Of a stretch of 64,000 nucleotides of DNA, positions 26,078 to 38,464 are shown piece by piece (positions within the stretch are counted from its first letter, which is position 1; each line of letters begins with the position of its first letter). Made by a program: the position numbers and the translations under genes. The stretch is from Siphlonurus alternatus (taxonomy: Eukaryota > Arthropoda > Insecta > Ephemeroptera > Siphlonuridae): contig OX463778.1 of the NCBI GenBank assembly GCA_949825025.1, positions 25,477,551 to 25,541,550 of the forward strand. Direction: 5' to 3'. The notes beneath the pieces are model-generated. The model saw nothing but the letters and a program-made list of their open reading frames with translations, was not told the origin of the DNA and did not search any database.

Positions 26078-27449
26078 TTTTTGCTGTTTCTGCATGCATC
26101 ACAGTTTTTGACGCTTTCGGGAGAAAATGGTCACTAATATTTTAGACTGCACAAAGATTGATGTATGTGCTCTTATATATAAATGGTGTAGATTAAATGT
26201 AGTGTTGTGTGTTTTTAACTTTAACTGTGCAGAAAAGCAGAAAGAGATATATCATAGATATATCTACATGCATGTAAAGCTAATTCAGCTAATTGTCAGT
26301 TTATTCCGATAGTACATATAGAAAATATTAGTTGGAATGGTGTGAACGGTGTTGGTTCATTTTTTATTGCCATTGAACTCTTTACATGAAGAGTAGAAGT
26401 ATAAATTTCTATCAATCAAAAATAAATAAATAAAAATTTCAATTATTATTTGCATGTTTTCTATTACAATGTAATTATATTAAAAATCACTGTAAAATCA
26501 GTTGATAAAATAAATTTCAATGGTTTCATTTCAAATTCACTATTTCACAAGTCAAGTTTTCTTTTCATAACATTCTAAAGTGACAGTAAAAAAGCAATTT
26601 GAAAATAACACAGATGATGTATTTATGATAGAATACAACAAAAGCAGAGGGGGGGGGGACGCCAAAAATAACTCGACGTAATGTTGGTTCTCCGTAGTTG
26701 GAGCACGCCCACGCGAGCGTGCCGTGCGTGGAGAACGAGCTATACCAGCAGCAGTAGCAGCCTGCACGGGCCTCGGCGGCCTTGGTAATTGTATATATAT
26801 ATATGTACTTGAGCCACGGAACCGCGATACGAATAGCCAATCGAGAGACGACACTCTCATCCAGACGCGTGAGAATTGATCAATCTTCTTCAGTACTGCC
26901 TCGAGGTACGAAGGTATTAATTACCTTGAATAATTATTATCTCTCTTGCAGCTTGTATTATACTGTGGAGATCATGCACGTGAAAAGCTTACTTCTGTAA
27001 AAATTTAAGCAAATTGTGAAAAGCAAGGCGTTCAGAAACAAAGGGGTCTCATAAAGTATAAAATGTACAATATAATAATTATAATATACACCATATCATG
27101 CAGATGTATTATGCCATTACTAAATATTCTAAATAATAATAGTACAATAATAAGCAGGTAATATTAATAAAGAGACGCATTTTTATAACCAAGACCTATA
27201 GCCTAGCACATACCATCCCTTTAGAAGAATTATTTACCCCCCCCCCCCCCCTTCGCAGTATAAGAGAAAAAATACTTTTTATATGTAACTAGCACACGAT
27301 GACAAAAATAAATAAATAAATGTAACTTTAACTGTCTCCGCACCTAAACTTCACTTTTAAAGTATAAATTTATCTTGCTCTTTTTAACTCAGGGTCGTCG
27401 TGTACCATTCATGCATGTGTGAATGAGCTCTTGCTTTTCTGCGCTCTCA

Positions 27450-27484
<35 letters not shown>

Positions 27485-28199
27485 TACGTACTTTGAATGG
27501 GTGGATTTGTTACACATTATACGATCAGTGCAATAAGTTAAATTGAACATGTATTATTTTGACAAAGTTACAAAGTTACCCATCAAAGGTAGCCACAAGC
27601 AAACCACCAAGGAGGCTGCATTATGAGGGTTTCCTCACCAATCTCCCGCGGACCACCATGCGTCCTGACCCCCCCAGCACGTGAGCCCTGGGAGTGGTAC
27701 CAGTACCACCGGAGCCTCGCACGTGCGGGCCCCGGGCCCGTGCCTGTGTGGACGCCGTGGTGGCGGGCGTTCAGCGACGCACCGTACTGGAATGCCGCAT
27801 CACGTCATGTTGCCAGACGAGGAAGAACACGTCTCTTTACCATCACTATCACACATCACTGGAGACTTCTTATATAACAGCTGATTACATCGAGATGATG
27901 TGATAAATCTTAACACTTTTACTACTTTATGATTAAAACAACAACAAAAATTAAACGATTGTAGGTCTGAACATTTATATTTAAACTGTAAACCACTGTT
28001 GTTTTGTTTTTTTAACGTAAAAAAAACAAAATATATTTTTATCATAAAATAGTATAATTTTACTATTTTAAAAATAGCCTATAATTTATTGTTGTCCATA
28101 GTTGAAAGCTCTAACGAAATCATCACTAGATCACTGATTATGCTGTTGCACTATTAGATAAACTTCAGGACGGTCTATTGAGGTGATATGTACGTGCAG

Positions 28200-28425
28200 C
28201 ATCCCGTGCTGGTCCAGCAGGTGACTTGCACCTCTCCAGCACCTCCGCGCAACCAGAGAAAGAGAGAAGAGAGATGGTGCTGCACCCGCCGCTCGTTTGC
28301 TGCTTGCTAGCTACTGAAGGGGCGAGGCGAGCAAGCACGGTTGCTGCTGCTGGAATCAATACGAGGAGAAGCAGCAGCAGCAAACTCGCGCCCGCGCCCT
28401 TCGCTATATAGCCTGCTGCCTGCAC
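28200..28425 (-). promoter_or_regulatory. Candidate promoter island with TATA box
   Basis: A GC-rich island in AT-rich intron DNA. The minus strand has GGCTATATAGCGAAGGGCGCG near 28392-28412, then CTG-rich sequence, and a CCTTCAGTAG initiator-like motif further on. A downstream ATG CTG CAC|GTACAT would be in phase 0 with the kinase exon, but that donor is weak. It could be a fourth par-1 promoter. Confidence 0.3.
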
Positions 28426-31400
28426 ATCTCAGCGTCGCTTGGACATATGATAAGAGATGCTCTCATTTACCTCCAGCAATTATTACTGACTTTTTAATGA
28501 ACTTCTATACACAAGAGCAATTATGCCACATAATAGTTATATGCATCCTTTTATTGTTAGACATGCTATTATGATATCAAAGAAACAGCATCTATTGTAA
28601 ACCATGGCAAAGACGATAGCCACTTGAAACATCAGAAGATAATAATTTAATAACTTCAAGGCAATGTAAATTTGTAGTGTATAGACAATAAGATATGGAA
28701 ATTGCTTCAAGATAAAACACATTAATGGGTAATTGAGGCATGATAAAAATATTATGTTTCTTTACAGGCTATTACATGAAAAAATATTATCGTTAAAAGA
28801 ATAAACAATAAATATTAAGGAGAAATAATCTACGACCGTTACAGTTTATTGGCAAACAAAGAAGGTTGCTCTTATACGTGCAAATCGAATACCATTCTTT
28901 ACCAGCAACAGCCTATACGACAGTAATGACTCCACAAATAGCCTGCAGTCCAATGTAAACACTTTTTATGCTTGTCAAGCTGGTTGCTTGGTCGCCGTAA
29001 ATTTCCAATGAGTGCTGGCTGAGGTGACTGAGTCAGTCGGGACGACCGCTCGCTGAGGAACGTATCGGCAATACTGACTGATATAAAATGGCAATTAGCA
29101 ATATTGAGAAGGTAGGAGTTTTTGTACACCAAACGATGTCTTTTCACATTGAGTTATGAAACAAAAAAATGCAATTTAAATATTTATATACACAAGCACA
29201 ATCAGTAGGCACCGTCTGATGACTCTTTAGTTAAATTCCTGTATTTACATCAATGGTACCAAAACAATTTGAAAATATGGAGGAAACAAAATATTATGTA
29301 CATTTTTTTCTTCATTTTACGGTATTTTTTATCTATATTAATGAATATTACATCATGGCATGTGTTCATATTGTTCATTGCTATAATTATGATTAAACTT
29401 TTTCATGATGTAATGAAGAACTCAGCACACCTAAGTGTATATAAGAACCAAGTGGATTAAATTGGATTTTGTTGTATTAAATTTTAATAATTTGTTGTTA
29501 GTTGGTACAATAGAGCCGTTTTAATCATTGATTTAAACGGAAATTATATATATATACGAACGTTACTTCTGCTCTATTTGTAGCCATTGTCACGCAGCTC
29601 TTGTAATGGAGGCAAAATTGGAATTCTTTGTAATTTCAAATATGAACATCTTTGTCATTGAGCTGCCATAGCAGCAAACTAGGCAAATGAGGTGCAGTCA
29701 AGAACGTTAAAAAGTTACAATTTCTTCTATAAGAAAAAAGAAAATACATGCATTTTGTCTGCACTTAAATGTGCGGACTACTCTATACATACTACTCCTT
29801 GAGTAGTTCCAGTAGAGTAGACAAGTTAGGTATGCTACTATTAGCAATCATGTTATTTTTCTCCATTCTAGCATTAAAATCCTAATTTTCCCACGTATAT
29901 AAATTATGCACGGACAAAGAGATATTTTCTTATACTAACTGCATCGTGCACGCTGAATTGAAGAGAATCGATTCGATTTTTTGAGATGGTGAGACGCGTT
30001 AGTTTGCTCAGCACAGATATAATTAGCATTGAACCTCAAAGAGTGCTTGCCGCAGTGGTGTGCGCGACACAGTGACCCACTATTCTTTATTTGTAATAAC
30101 AAAGTGATACATAAAAAACATCAGGTGTCGCAACGTCCAACGTTTGGGGGAGCGCCATGATGAACCACTACAGTGCCATGTGCCAGAGATTTATATTTTG
30201 AAATAACACTTGAACTTGAATGAGTTGTTTATTTTTATATAGTCTTCGAATTTTACAGCATTGCTTTGATCAACAATTCAAAAGCAATAATTTCTACACT
30301 TCATCGTGACGTTGAGTTTGAACTTCGCGTGATGCATGTTAAGTTCACGCTTTTAATTAATTCAGTCAATACCACGTGTTAGCCAAATTACATACAATGT
30401 ATATGTATACTGTGCGAGAGATAAAAAATTAAATTATGAATAAGTCATCGTTAAAAAAATAATAATATATAACTCTGCGCTATATACCCTGCACTCTGAT
30501 GCGGGGCGCGTCACTCTCCTGTGACTCAAAGTGAACATACAATACATGTATGAGCAGCGCGACGATGCGAAGCGATTTACCACAATTGCCATGGATATCT
30601 TTGGCAAGCATATCATATATATATTATGCATTTCCCACTGAATACACCACAATGCAACAATGACATTACGTAGTTTACAAAAATATGGAGGCCGTAGATT
30701 TTAGCATGAAGGTGCACAAAATTTACACCGCAGCGCTTTAAATAGTTGAAATAATCATGATGACCCGTTCGTATATAAATTCACTTGAATTTTACAATAT
30801 TATAGTGCATGTCTTTCAGGTGAATCCAAGTAAAATTAACGCCCCTCCCCCAGTGATTAAATTACGAGAAAATGAATTCTACATAACAGCTGCAAAGAAT
30901 TTTTTTTTTATTTTTTTTTTCCCCACAGTGTAACATACTTGTCTCAGCATTTTACTGTGGGGTTTAACTTATGCGGAGGGTTTGAGTACAGCATCCTCAC
31001 GTAACTTATTCAGACTAAAGAGTGAAGTGTCTTCTCTCGCTTGCAGTCAGAAGGAGGTGCGCCTGACCTCTTGGCCCTCACTGCGCATGCCGCGGTATGT
31101 CAAGCACACGTACGTTGTAGCTGATAAGGCACACCACAGTCCAGTAACGCGTGGGGTATCGCCACAAAAAAAAAGAAAAAATACAATACAATACCTTAAA
31201 ATCGAGCTATGAATAACTGCAGCTGAATACTTTATCTTATTTGCTCTTACTGACGTCACTGGTGGTGAATCAGTGGCAAATTGGTTAATAACACTGCTGT
31301 GATGACTTAACAATGTAAGCAGGCTGACGCTATAATCTACATCAAGGAAGAAGCACATGCACTATAAGAAGTTTACGGTACGTGAAAATTTGCGTGATGA

Positions 31401-33176
31401 TATTCAACAAACAGTAGTTTATTTAATTCTAAAATTAACTATAAAAGGGGCATTTTACAGAATTCATGAAAAAATGTGGGTCAGATGCATAGCGTCGCCA
31501 TTTTGGATTGTTCCCAGCTGACTGGGGTCTATTTATCACTGCCACCCCCACACGTGTCGCCTAGCAACAAGCACCAGCAGCCTCCTTCGCCACTGCGAGT
31601 GCATGTGCTGCCGCCCCTCCCTCAGTTCTGAATAGTCGAGCTGAAACTTCAGCATCACGACCTTGTCTCTCTCGTACCCCCGGAATGACCTGCTGCAATT
31701 CTGTTCCGTCTTGCGAATTTGTATAGGTGAACGACCCGACCTGTCCTTTGTCTGGGCTGCACAGATGGTGCTGAGCGGAGATAACCCAGGGCGTAATTTG
31801 AAACGAAAAGATTTACAGATTAAAAAGAAGAAGAAAATCCATTGGGGATTTCATTCATTTTGATAAAAATTTTGTTTCAATTTCTTACTTGAATCATTAA
31901 ATTAAAATTTATACTGAAAACATCACAATTGTATATAAAAAAAAAAGTTTAAAAAAAAAAAAAAACAGCAGACAGCATTTTTTTTTTTTTTTTTTTTAAA
32001 GAGCACTCCTTGTATGGCAAGGTAGCCATTTCATGCTAATCAGAATGAAAGTTTATTACAATCGCTCTAAGCGGAATATATTGACAGAGAGCACGTCAAT
32101 AATAACGCAGCGGTGAGCAATCTTGGCTGAAACATCGCCCTGGTTTAGTTTTTCTACCTGCATTACAACCAGCTGTCCAGCATATGCCTAAATTTACATT
32201 ACTATACGAGCAATGTATATTGATTTATTAATAGTTAATTAAGAAGGTTACAAATTGAAATTGTTTACCGGCCGTAAAAGCATTTACTGTAGAAAATGTC
32301 TGTTGTATAGAAAATCGATAATTGTCATAAATTACAGGAAACAAAGTAATGTACAATGCGACAGATTGGCGGCGCTGTAGGATCGAAATTAAAACGGAAG
32401 TGTAAGCGTAAATATCGTATTGTAGCTTTATCACACTATATTATATGTAGTCTCACTATGTTAGTATTTATCATGGCTTTATGCGTATTCAAGAGAGAAG
32501 CCTTTAGATTATCTCACATTTAACTGAAATTAGATCAAATATTATATCTCTGTATACATTAAGCCACACAACAAATATATAATATACTTTCGTCTGTTCT
32601 AAAACAAATTATAGAGGCGTATAATAATTTAAAGTGTGCAGAATAACAAGTTTCTGAATGCGAGTACAACGTTCGTTTAATTTGCATAAGAATGTGCAGT
32701 GTCTTGAGCCACCCAATTGCTGAGACAATACAATGCACAGTTCTCTTGGTACGAGAGGAAAAGTCGTATTCTTTATTATATGGCAAAGCTTGAGACTAGG
32801 CTCACTCTCTAAGCTCTCTACACGACACATAAGGAGCCGAAATGTGCTGTTTTCACCGCAATTACAACCAAGATTTCTCAGTAATGCCCTTTTATAGTAT
32901 AAGGCCAGTACACTATAAACTTACGATAAGAAATTTGAAATTTCAACATCATTTAGCTCATTACAAAACACGGCGATATACCAAACTTGTGTAAATGTAA
33001 TTCATTATCACATTCACACAATGCAAATATAAATAACAAATTAATAACACTAATTTACAAACAGACATATATTGTTTTCACAACAGGTGATCATATTATA
33101 CGATGTATACTATACGTATAGTTGTTGCAGTGGACGAACATAAAAGGGGATGTTGCATTCGTGACCTTGCTCTAAC

Positions 33177-33601
33177 CTTATTGGGGTCGTTGACCTCTGC
33201 AGTTGCCGACGATGCAAGTTTGTTGTTGGTGAAGGGGTGCATTGGGGGTCTCGGGGGTAGGGCAGATGATACCGGAGTTGCAGCTTGCCAGGGTGCGTTC
33301 CCTGTCACATTGGCAGGGGTGAGTGCAGGTAACGGCGGGGGTTGCACCTCGCTCACAGACAAAACCTTGCGGGTCGGCCGGCTGACGGGTAAGTTCGTTT
33401 CCATGTCACTGGTCCGTTCGTGACCAGAGAAGGTGGGCGTACGTTTGGGCGTGGCTGAGCTTATGGTAGCAGGTGTAGGTTTGGTCTTTCGACCCGCCAC
33501 TGCAGTCTGAGGACGTTGCAATGAAGAACGAACTCGTTGCTCCGTCTCACGAGACAACTGACGTTTTGGAATCATTTTGCTACCAGTAGAATTCATACTC
33601 T
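33177..33601 (-). CDS. par-1: par-1 alternative N-terminal exon (140 codons)
   Basis: Acceptor TTTCTCTCTGCAG, five bases of leader, then ATG at 33596. Donor CCCAATAAG|GTTAGA leaves in phase 0 and fits the kinase exon at 20295. The 140 residues are basic and Ser/Thr/Pro-rich: MNSTGSKMIPKRQLSRETEQ, later RSSLQRPQTAVAGRKTKP, PPPLPALTP and PPRPPMHPF. There is no folded domain I recognise; it is probably disordered. It cannot receive the 43.1-kb exon, because phase-0 entry here would give a stop, so it is an alternative first coding exon. Plus-strand frames here are shadows. Confidence 0.8.
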
Positions 33602-33835
33602 CTGCAGAGAGAAATGATAATAATAACATCAAGAATTCTTATTATTAAAATATATTGCAATGCATTAAAGGACGGACTTGGCACAATATAAAGCTATCAC
33701 ACATTATCACTTCAAAAACACTTCCACTATAATAAGTCCATAAATAAGCACGGTTGGACGCTTACAAAGCACAGAGAACGCTCGAGTGGAGCGAGCTATG
33801 AGGCTGATGGTGCGGGTCCTGCCCGTTTGGCTTAC

Positions 33836-34120
33836 ATCTTGACTGTGGCGGTCACTCAGAAGCGGAGAACAGCAGCAACCTGGTCCCGTATAGCGGAGAC
33901 GCGAGGGGGCAGGCGGGGGATTATACACACGGCCCTGGGGGTCTGCGAGAGAGCAGGTAGGCCGGCTAGCACCGAGACACGCGGCGGTGAAAGAAAGCGG
34001 CGGCTGTGGCGGTCGAGCAAGTCACACACCTTGCTCTGTAGCCACAAGAAGATAACAGCACCAACACTCGAGAGAGATAACAACATAGATAATAGACCGA
34101 CAGATTGACGTACCAAGCGA
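33836..34120 (-). other. par-1: Predicted 5'UTR exon of the 33-kb par-1 isoform
   Basis: GC-rich stretch ending on the minus strand with CAGTCAAGAT|GTAAGC, a good donor about 230 bp before the coding exon. The right end is approximate and set from the TATA box at 34149-34159. Non-coding in the joined frame. Confidence 0.5.
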
Positions 34121-34148
34121 GAGTGGGCGGAGACAACACCAATAGCGC

Positions 34149-34159
34149 TTTATAAATAT
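34149..34159 (-). promoter_or_regulatory. par-1: TATA box of the 33-kb promoter
   Basis: The minus strand reads TATTTATAAAGCGC just upstream of the GC-rich 5'UTR region. Spacing allows a start near 34110-34125, where TCAATC and CTCGCTT could serve as initiators. Confidence 0.45.
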
Positions 34160-37100
34160 AATCGCTGCTGCACTCTTGTTCAATATAGCGTTGATGACCT
34201 TGCAAAGCACAAATATACCACCCTTGCAATATAAAGCGATCACTGCGATCCGTAGACTAATATTAAAGATAAAGCTGTATTTTAAATTACATTATTCTTA
34301 TAAGTATCATGTGTATTTTCAAGGTCTATTTCAGCAGTCAGGTAACTTGAATTATAATGACAAAAATTTAATTGTCACCAGTCTAGATCGGGAGCGAGCA
34401 AGTAACGGTAGAGTTACGACTGCTTGTCTCATTTTTTAGTGAGTATACCTCAGTTTCCAAGAAGTTGCTTTCTTGCCGGTATATCGCACGACAGTTATGT
34501 CACGGCACACACACCTATCTCAACCAATAATGGAGAAAGACAGTTTGTTTTTTTCCTGATAAAATTGGATCAGACTACCATCAAATAAAGGTATAACTTT
34601 TTAAATGTACAAGGGTCACGCTAAAAATAATATATAGCATATAGCAAAGTCAAATTTAATCTCAGCATAGTAGAAGCATAAAAACTTTACGTCCTATCTA
34701 CGGCAATATTGTTCACAAGATGGGACTGAAGTATTTTTATATATATATACCGGGTACTAGCTGTATCTTAATTAGCTCTATTAATCTTTAGTGTATATTA
34801 TAGCCAGACGGTGTTACGTATGTCTAACACCAACAATAGTATTAAATTATGGTGGTTTTCTTTTAAATATAAAAATAATCTTTACTGCATAAGTACAACA
34901 TTTGCCCAATAAAACAATATTTTGGTGAAAGAAGAAAACCATACAAACGGAAAAGAATAACATGGAGATTTTTAGTACCAAAGTATATACCTGTGTACCT
35001 CGCGACTGAGTGACGTCATACTTGGTGTCCAACACTAGTGATAATACCGAGGGCGGATTAGCTCAATGTTGTCTCCACGCATGCATTCACTCAGGAGTTC
35101 AGTACGCAGTCACGAGACATTTACTGCTTCCCGACAGCAGCGTATAGCAACAACATTGACTTTAAGAAATACTCGCAAAACAAAATGTTAACAAATAATA
35201 AATTGTAAATACTGCTTAATAAATCTAGTTTTGATTATTTGTTGGAGCAGTTCCATCGCCTACAAAAGAGATATTAATACTAGATATAACCTACTCCTGG
35301 TTTTAGTTACAAAAACATATCTGTGGAAAAAAATTCAATGGGGATTCTTATCAATCCTTAAGACTCTCTCAGCATTGATAAGTATATTAAGACAATAATT
35401 ACGATTGATTTTAATTTTATCATGCAGACATTTTTTTTACTGTATCAGTTATGATATATCTTATTTGTTCAATCAAAGTCCCTGGATCCAAGTTGCGTCA
35501 AGCAATTGTTTATTGCTTGTACTGTTATATACTCTCCCATGCAGAAGTTCCATGTATGTGGTAAAACAATGGACATAACAGAGCAAGTTTGCTGCCACGG
35601 GAGTATAATACTCTTTCGCCGCCACAAACAAAACATGACCCAATTTTTGACCATCAACTTTCTACATACCTATAGGATGAAATTATAATTACAATTCGTG
35701 ATCGTAATTATGGACCATTCGGTTTCACTTGATCCAACGACATATCAATCTAAAAACCATGCAGTACTAATTTCGATTTACTCTTATTTTATTTATTTAT
35801 TATTTTTTTTTTTCTCCTGCGAATTCTTCATGCTGCGATTTTACTTCCGATAAAGTGATGGAAAAAGTGCATGTTCGTATAAATCGTAACAAAACTGCTT
35901 TTACTTGGAGAAGTGAGTTATATTAGCACGCAAAATCATAGCGTGTAATATATGCGCTGTATTTTCATCTTGGTTTAGAGCAAGGTCCAAATTGTTTACA
36001 ATTAATTGCATCGTCAAGAAGAAATAAACAATTTCAATGAAAGCTAGTCAACATTGAAAGTGTAAACTAAAAATATATTCGTTGTATTGGGTGTATAGAA
36101 CGACACCCAATAATTTATTAATTTATTTATTCCTTGTCCAGTACATTAAATCATTGTAATACGATGCCACCACCTACATGATATTATTTACATTACATTG
36201 CTATCAGTTTGTGATCATAACTGACATTCAGTTTACGTTGCTGGGATAGACACTTGCCTCATCAGCCGCAGTAAAATACTGCTACATAGTGCAGCCCTCA
36301 TTTACTATTTAAATTACTTTGCAGACAATTTTAGAATTACGCCTACTTGATGATGGAAGGAAGAATTTATACGACAAAGCTGCATAGATTGGTATTATGT
36401 CATCTTATTGCATACACATCAGGTAATTCTGCAAGTGCTCCACCAAGAGATACGCATAAAACAAAAAACGAGGTTTCCGGTAGTGAGGTTACAGTACAAG
36501 GTTAGCTGCATGTGCGCTATGCACGCGGGTCGGTCGCGCGATCGCATGATCCGTCGTTGTCGGCGTATCTCCCGCGCGGCAACAACACGATGGTCCAGGA
36601 ATAGCCTCGCTAGCCGTACGCCACATACATCGCCAGCTGGCCCGTGTGCTTGCCAGCAGCTTCCTCTTCCTGCTGAGTGCACACTGACACGCGCAAATAG
36701 GTGCAGCTAAAGACGTAATCTAGTCCGCGTCTACAACCAGGGCATCTGCTCTCTAGGTGATAAGAAAAATTTAGCAAGTCTCTGTCATGGCAGTAACGTA
36801 AAATATATTAACAATACGATAAAGCATCTCAATATTTAAATAAGTACAAAACGTTCGTTCATTAATAATATTGAATCACATTATTTTACTATAAATTAAT
36901 AATTTATATATGAAGAAGCACGATAGAGAGGATTATGATTAATTTTTATTCAATTCAGTTTGTAAAAGAAAATGGAATTTTCAATATGTTTTTAATTTCA
37001 ATAAATTGAATATTCATTAATATTTTTATTTTTAATATTTTTAATTAATAACTTCAATTATAAATTTATATGTTTATGGATTATTAAAAAGGGATAATTA

Positions 37101-38369
37101 TATTAAGTAAAGTTTTCTCAAGTGTCGAGTGTTGAATGATAACACTTTTCTTGTTACGCCCACTTTGTTCGCTAAGGGAGAGTAGTTGTGTTGTTTTAGA
37201 GTGGGCGTGGCAAATTCTGTTTTTGAGCACACGACTGTACTTTTAGAGACACAATAGCTCTATAGTCAAAGAACTGCAGTGCATTTCAATACTGATATCA
37301 TAGCTAGAAGATACAATACGACATCCGCAAAGCCTTGAACTTCCTGCATTGCAAAACGGTACAATATACATAATAGAGTACGTTACTCGATCGAGACATC
37401 GGATGTGTTAAAACACAGGGACATCCGGGTCTCGAGCTCTGGTCACCACGGATAAGGAGCGCGCTGAGAATGAAGGGTTTCTCTAGCGGGGAAGCCACAG
37501 CGTGACGATCGCTCTCCACACGGGGCTTCTCGTGACAACAACAACGCCAACCAGCAAAGCCACTGACTCGTTGCCATACGAGGCATCTATGTCCTAAACA
37601 TAATTTTTGACAAGAAGAAGACGCACGTGTACCTATATAGATGATAGCGTTTTTAGATTATCAATATTATTTCAACGGCTCATGATCGAAGGAGGTATAA
37701 TACCAACTATATATATAAGTCAAGAAACTCCAAATTAGACAAACTACCGTATGATCTCTGTTTGCAGGAACCTCAATCATAATTTTTGCATTGCCGATTA
37801 ATTTTTTACGGAAGGTAAAATGACCTTTCAAACAAAAACAACCGAAGTCTTCAATGGAGACCTCAATGAAATAAGCCTAAAAAAATCACTACGAACCCTG
37901 GCAGGGTCAGCACAGAGGCATACACTGCGAGGGTCTACGTGGTCCTCACGACTGCCGAAGAAGACCATCTCAGGGTGGAGAGCACTGAGGGTAGAGCAAT
38001 CTCCCCCTCCTCAGAGCGCGCCATCTGCCAGCCGACACAGTCGCGCCCGTAACACTACAACCCGCACAGCAGTAGCGCCCCTCTGGTGGAATACCCGCAA
38101 GGGGTCGTCGTGCAACGCCGCACTAATCCCATTGCTACTCATTTTATATTAATGTTTTCGCGCGTAATTTGAACGATAATTTTTATTTTATTTTTTACAT
38201 TTCTATCGGATATTATTGATGGATTTGTAACGTAATATATAATAATCATACGCACTATAAAATATCATACGAGGAAATGTCAGTAAAAACATCGAATTTC
38301 AGCTGAACAAAAACATGACTGATACAAAAATGTTTGTTTAATTAGTATAATTAGATGATATATCACATC

Positions 38370-38370
<1 letters not shown>

Positions 38371-38462
<92 letters not shown>
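38371..38462. repeat. (TA)n microsatellite, about 46 units
   Basis: About 92 bases of uninterrupted TA. Likely length-variable. Confidence 0.95.

Positions 38463-38464
<2 letters not shown>

Larger units (their letters stand above)
20296..33176 (-). other. par-1: Long first intron, 3' part; GC-rich islands and simple repeats
   Basis: No confident gene. Noted inside: a 34-bp palindrome at 21133-21166, a 52-bp tandem duplication at 21649-21752, a plus-strand 67-codon frame at 24101-24304, a 50-base T-run at 26026-26075, and GC-richer islands near 22.95-23.1, 25.3-25.5, 26.65-26.9, 27.62-27.85, 28.17-28.43, 31.05-31.15 and 31.48-31.65 kb. Some islands have minus-strand donor or TATA motifs and may be further 5'UTR exons. 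Confidence 0.5.

Noticed and set aside
27620..27870. GC-rich island with several frames on both strands
   Set aside because: A minus-strand exon with donor GATTG|GTGAGG is not phase-compatible with par-1, and no protein is recognised. Kept only as an island.
28165..28425. Minus-strand frame that looks like a signal peptide (Leu run)
   Set aside because: It has no ATG start; the Leu run comes from CTG repeats in a promoter-like island with a TATA box inside the frame.
35055..35100. tRNA-like start GGGCGGATTAGCTCAATG
   Set aside because: No B-box (GGTTCGANTCC) and no cloverleaf pairing follow it.
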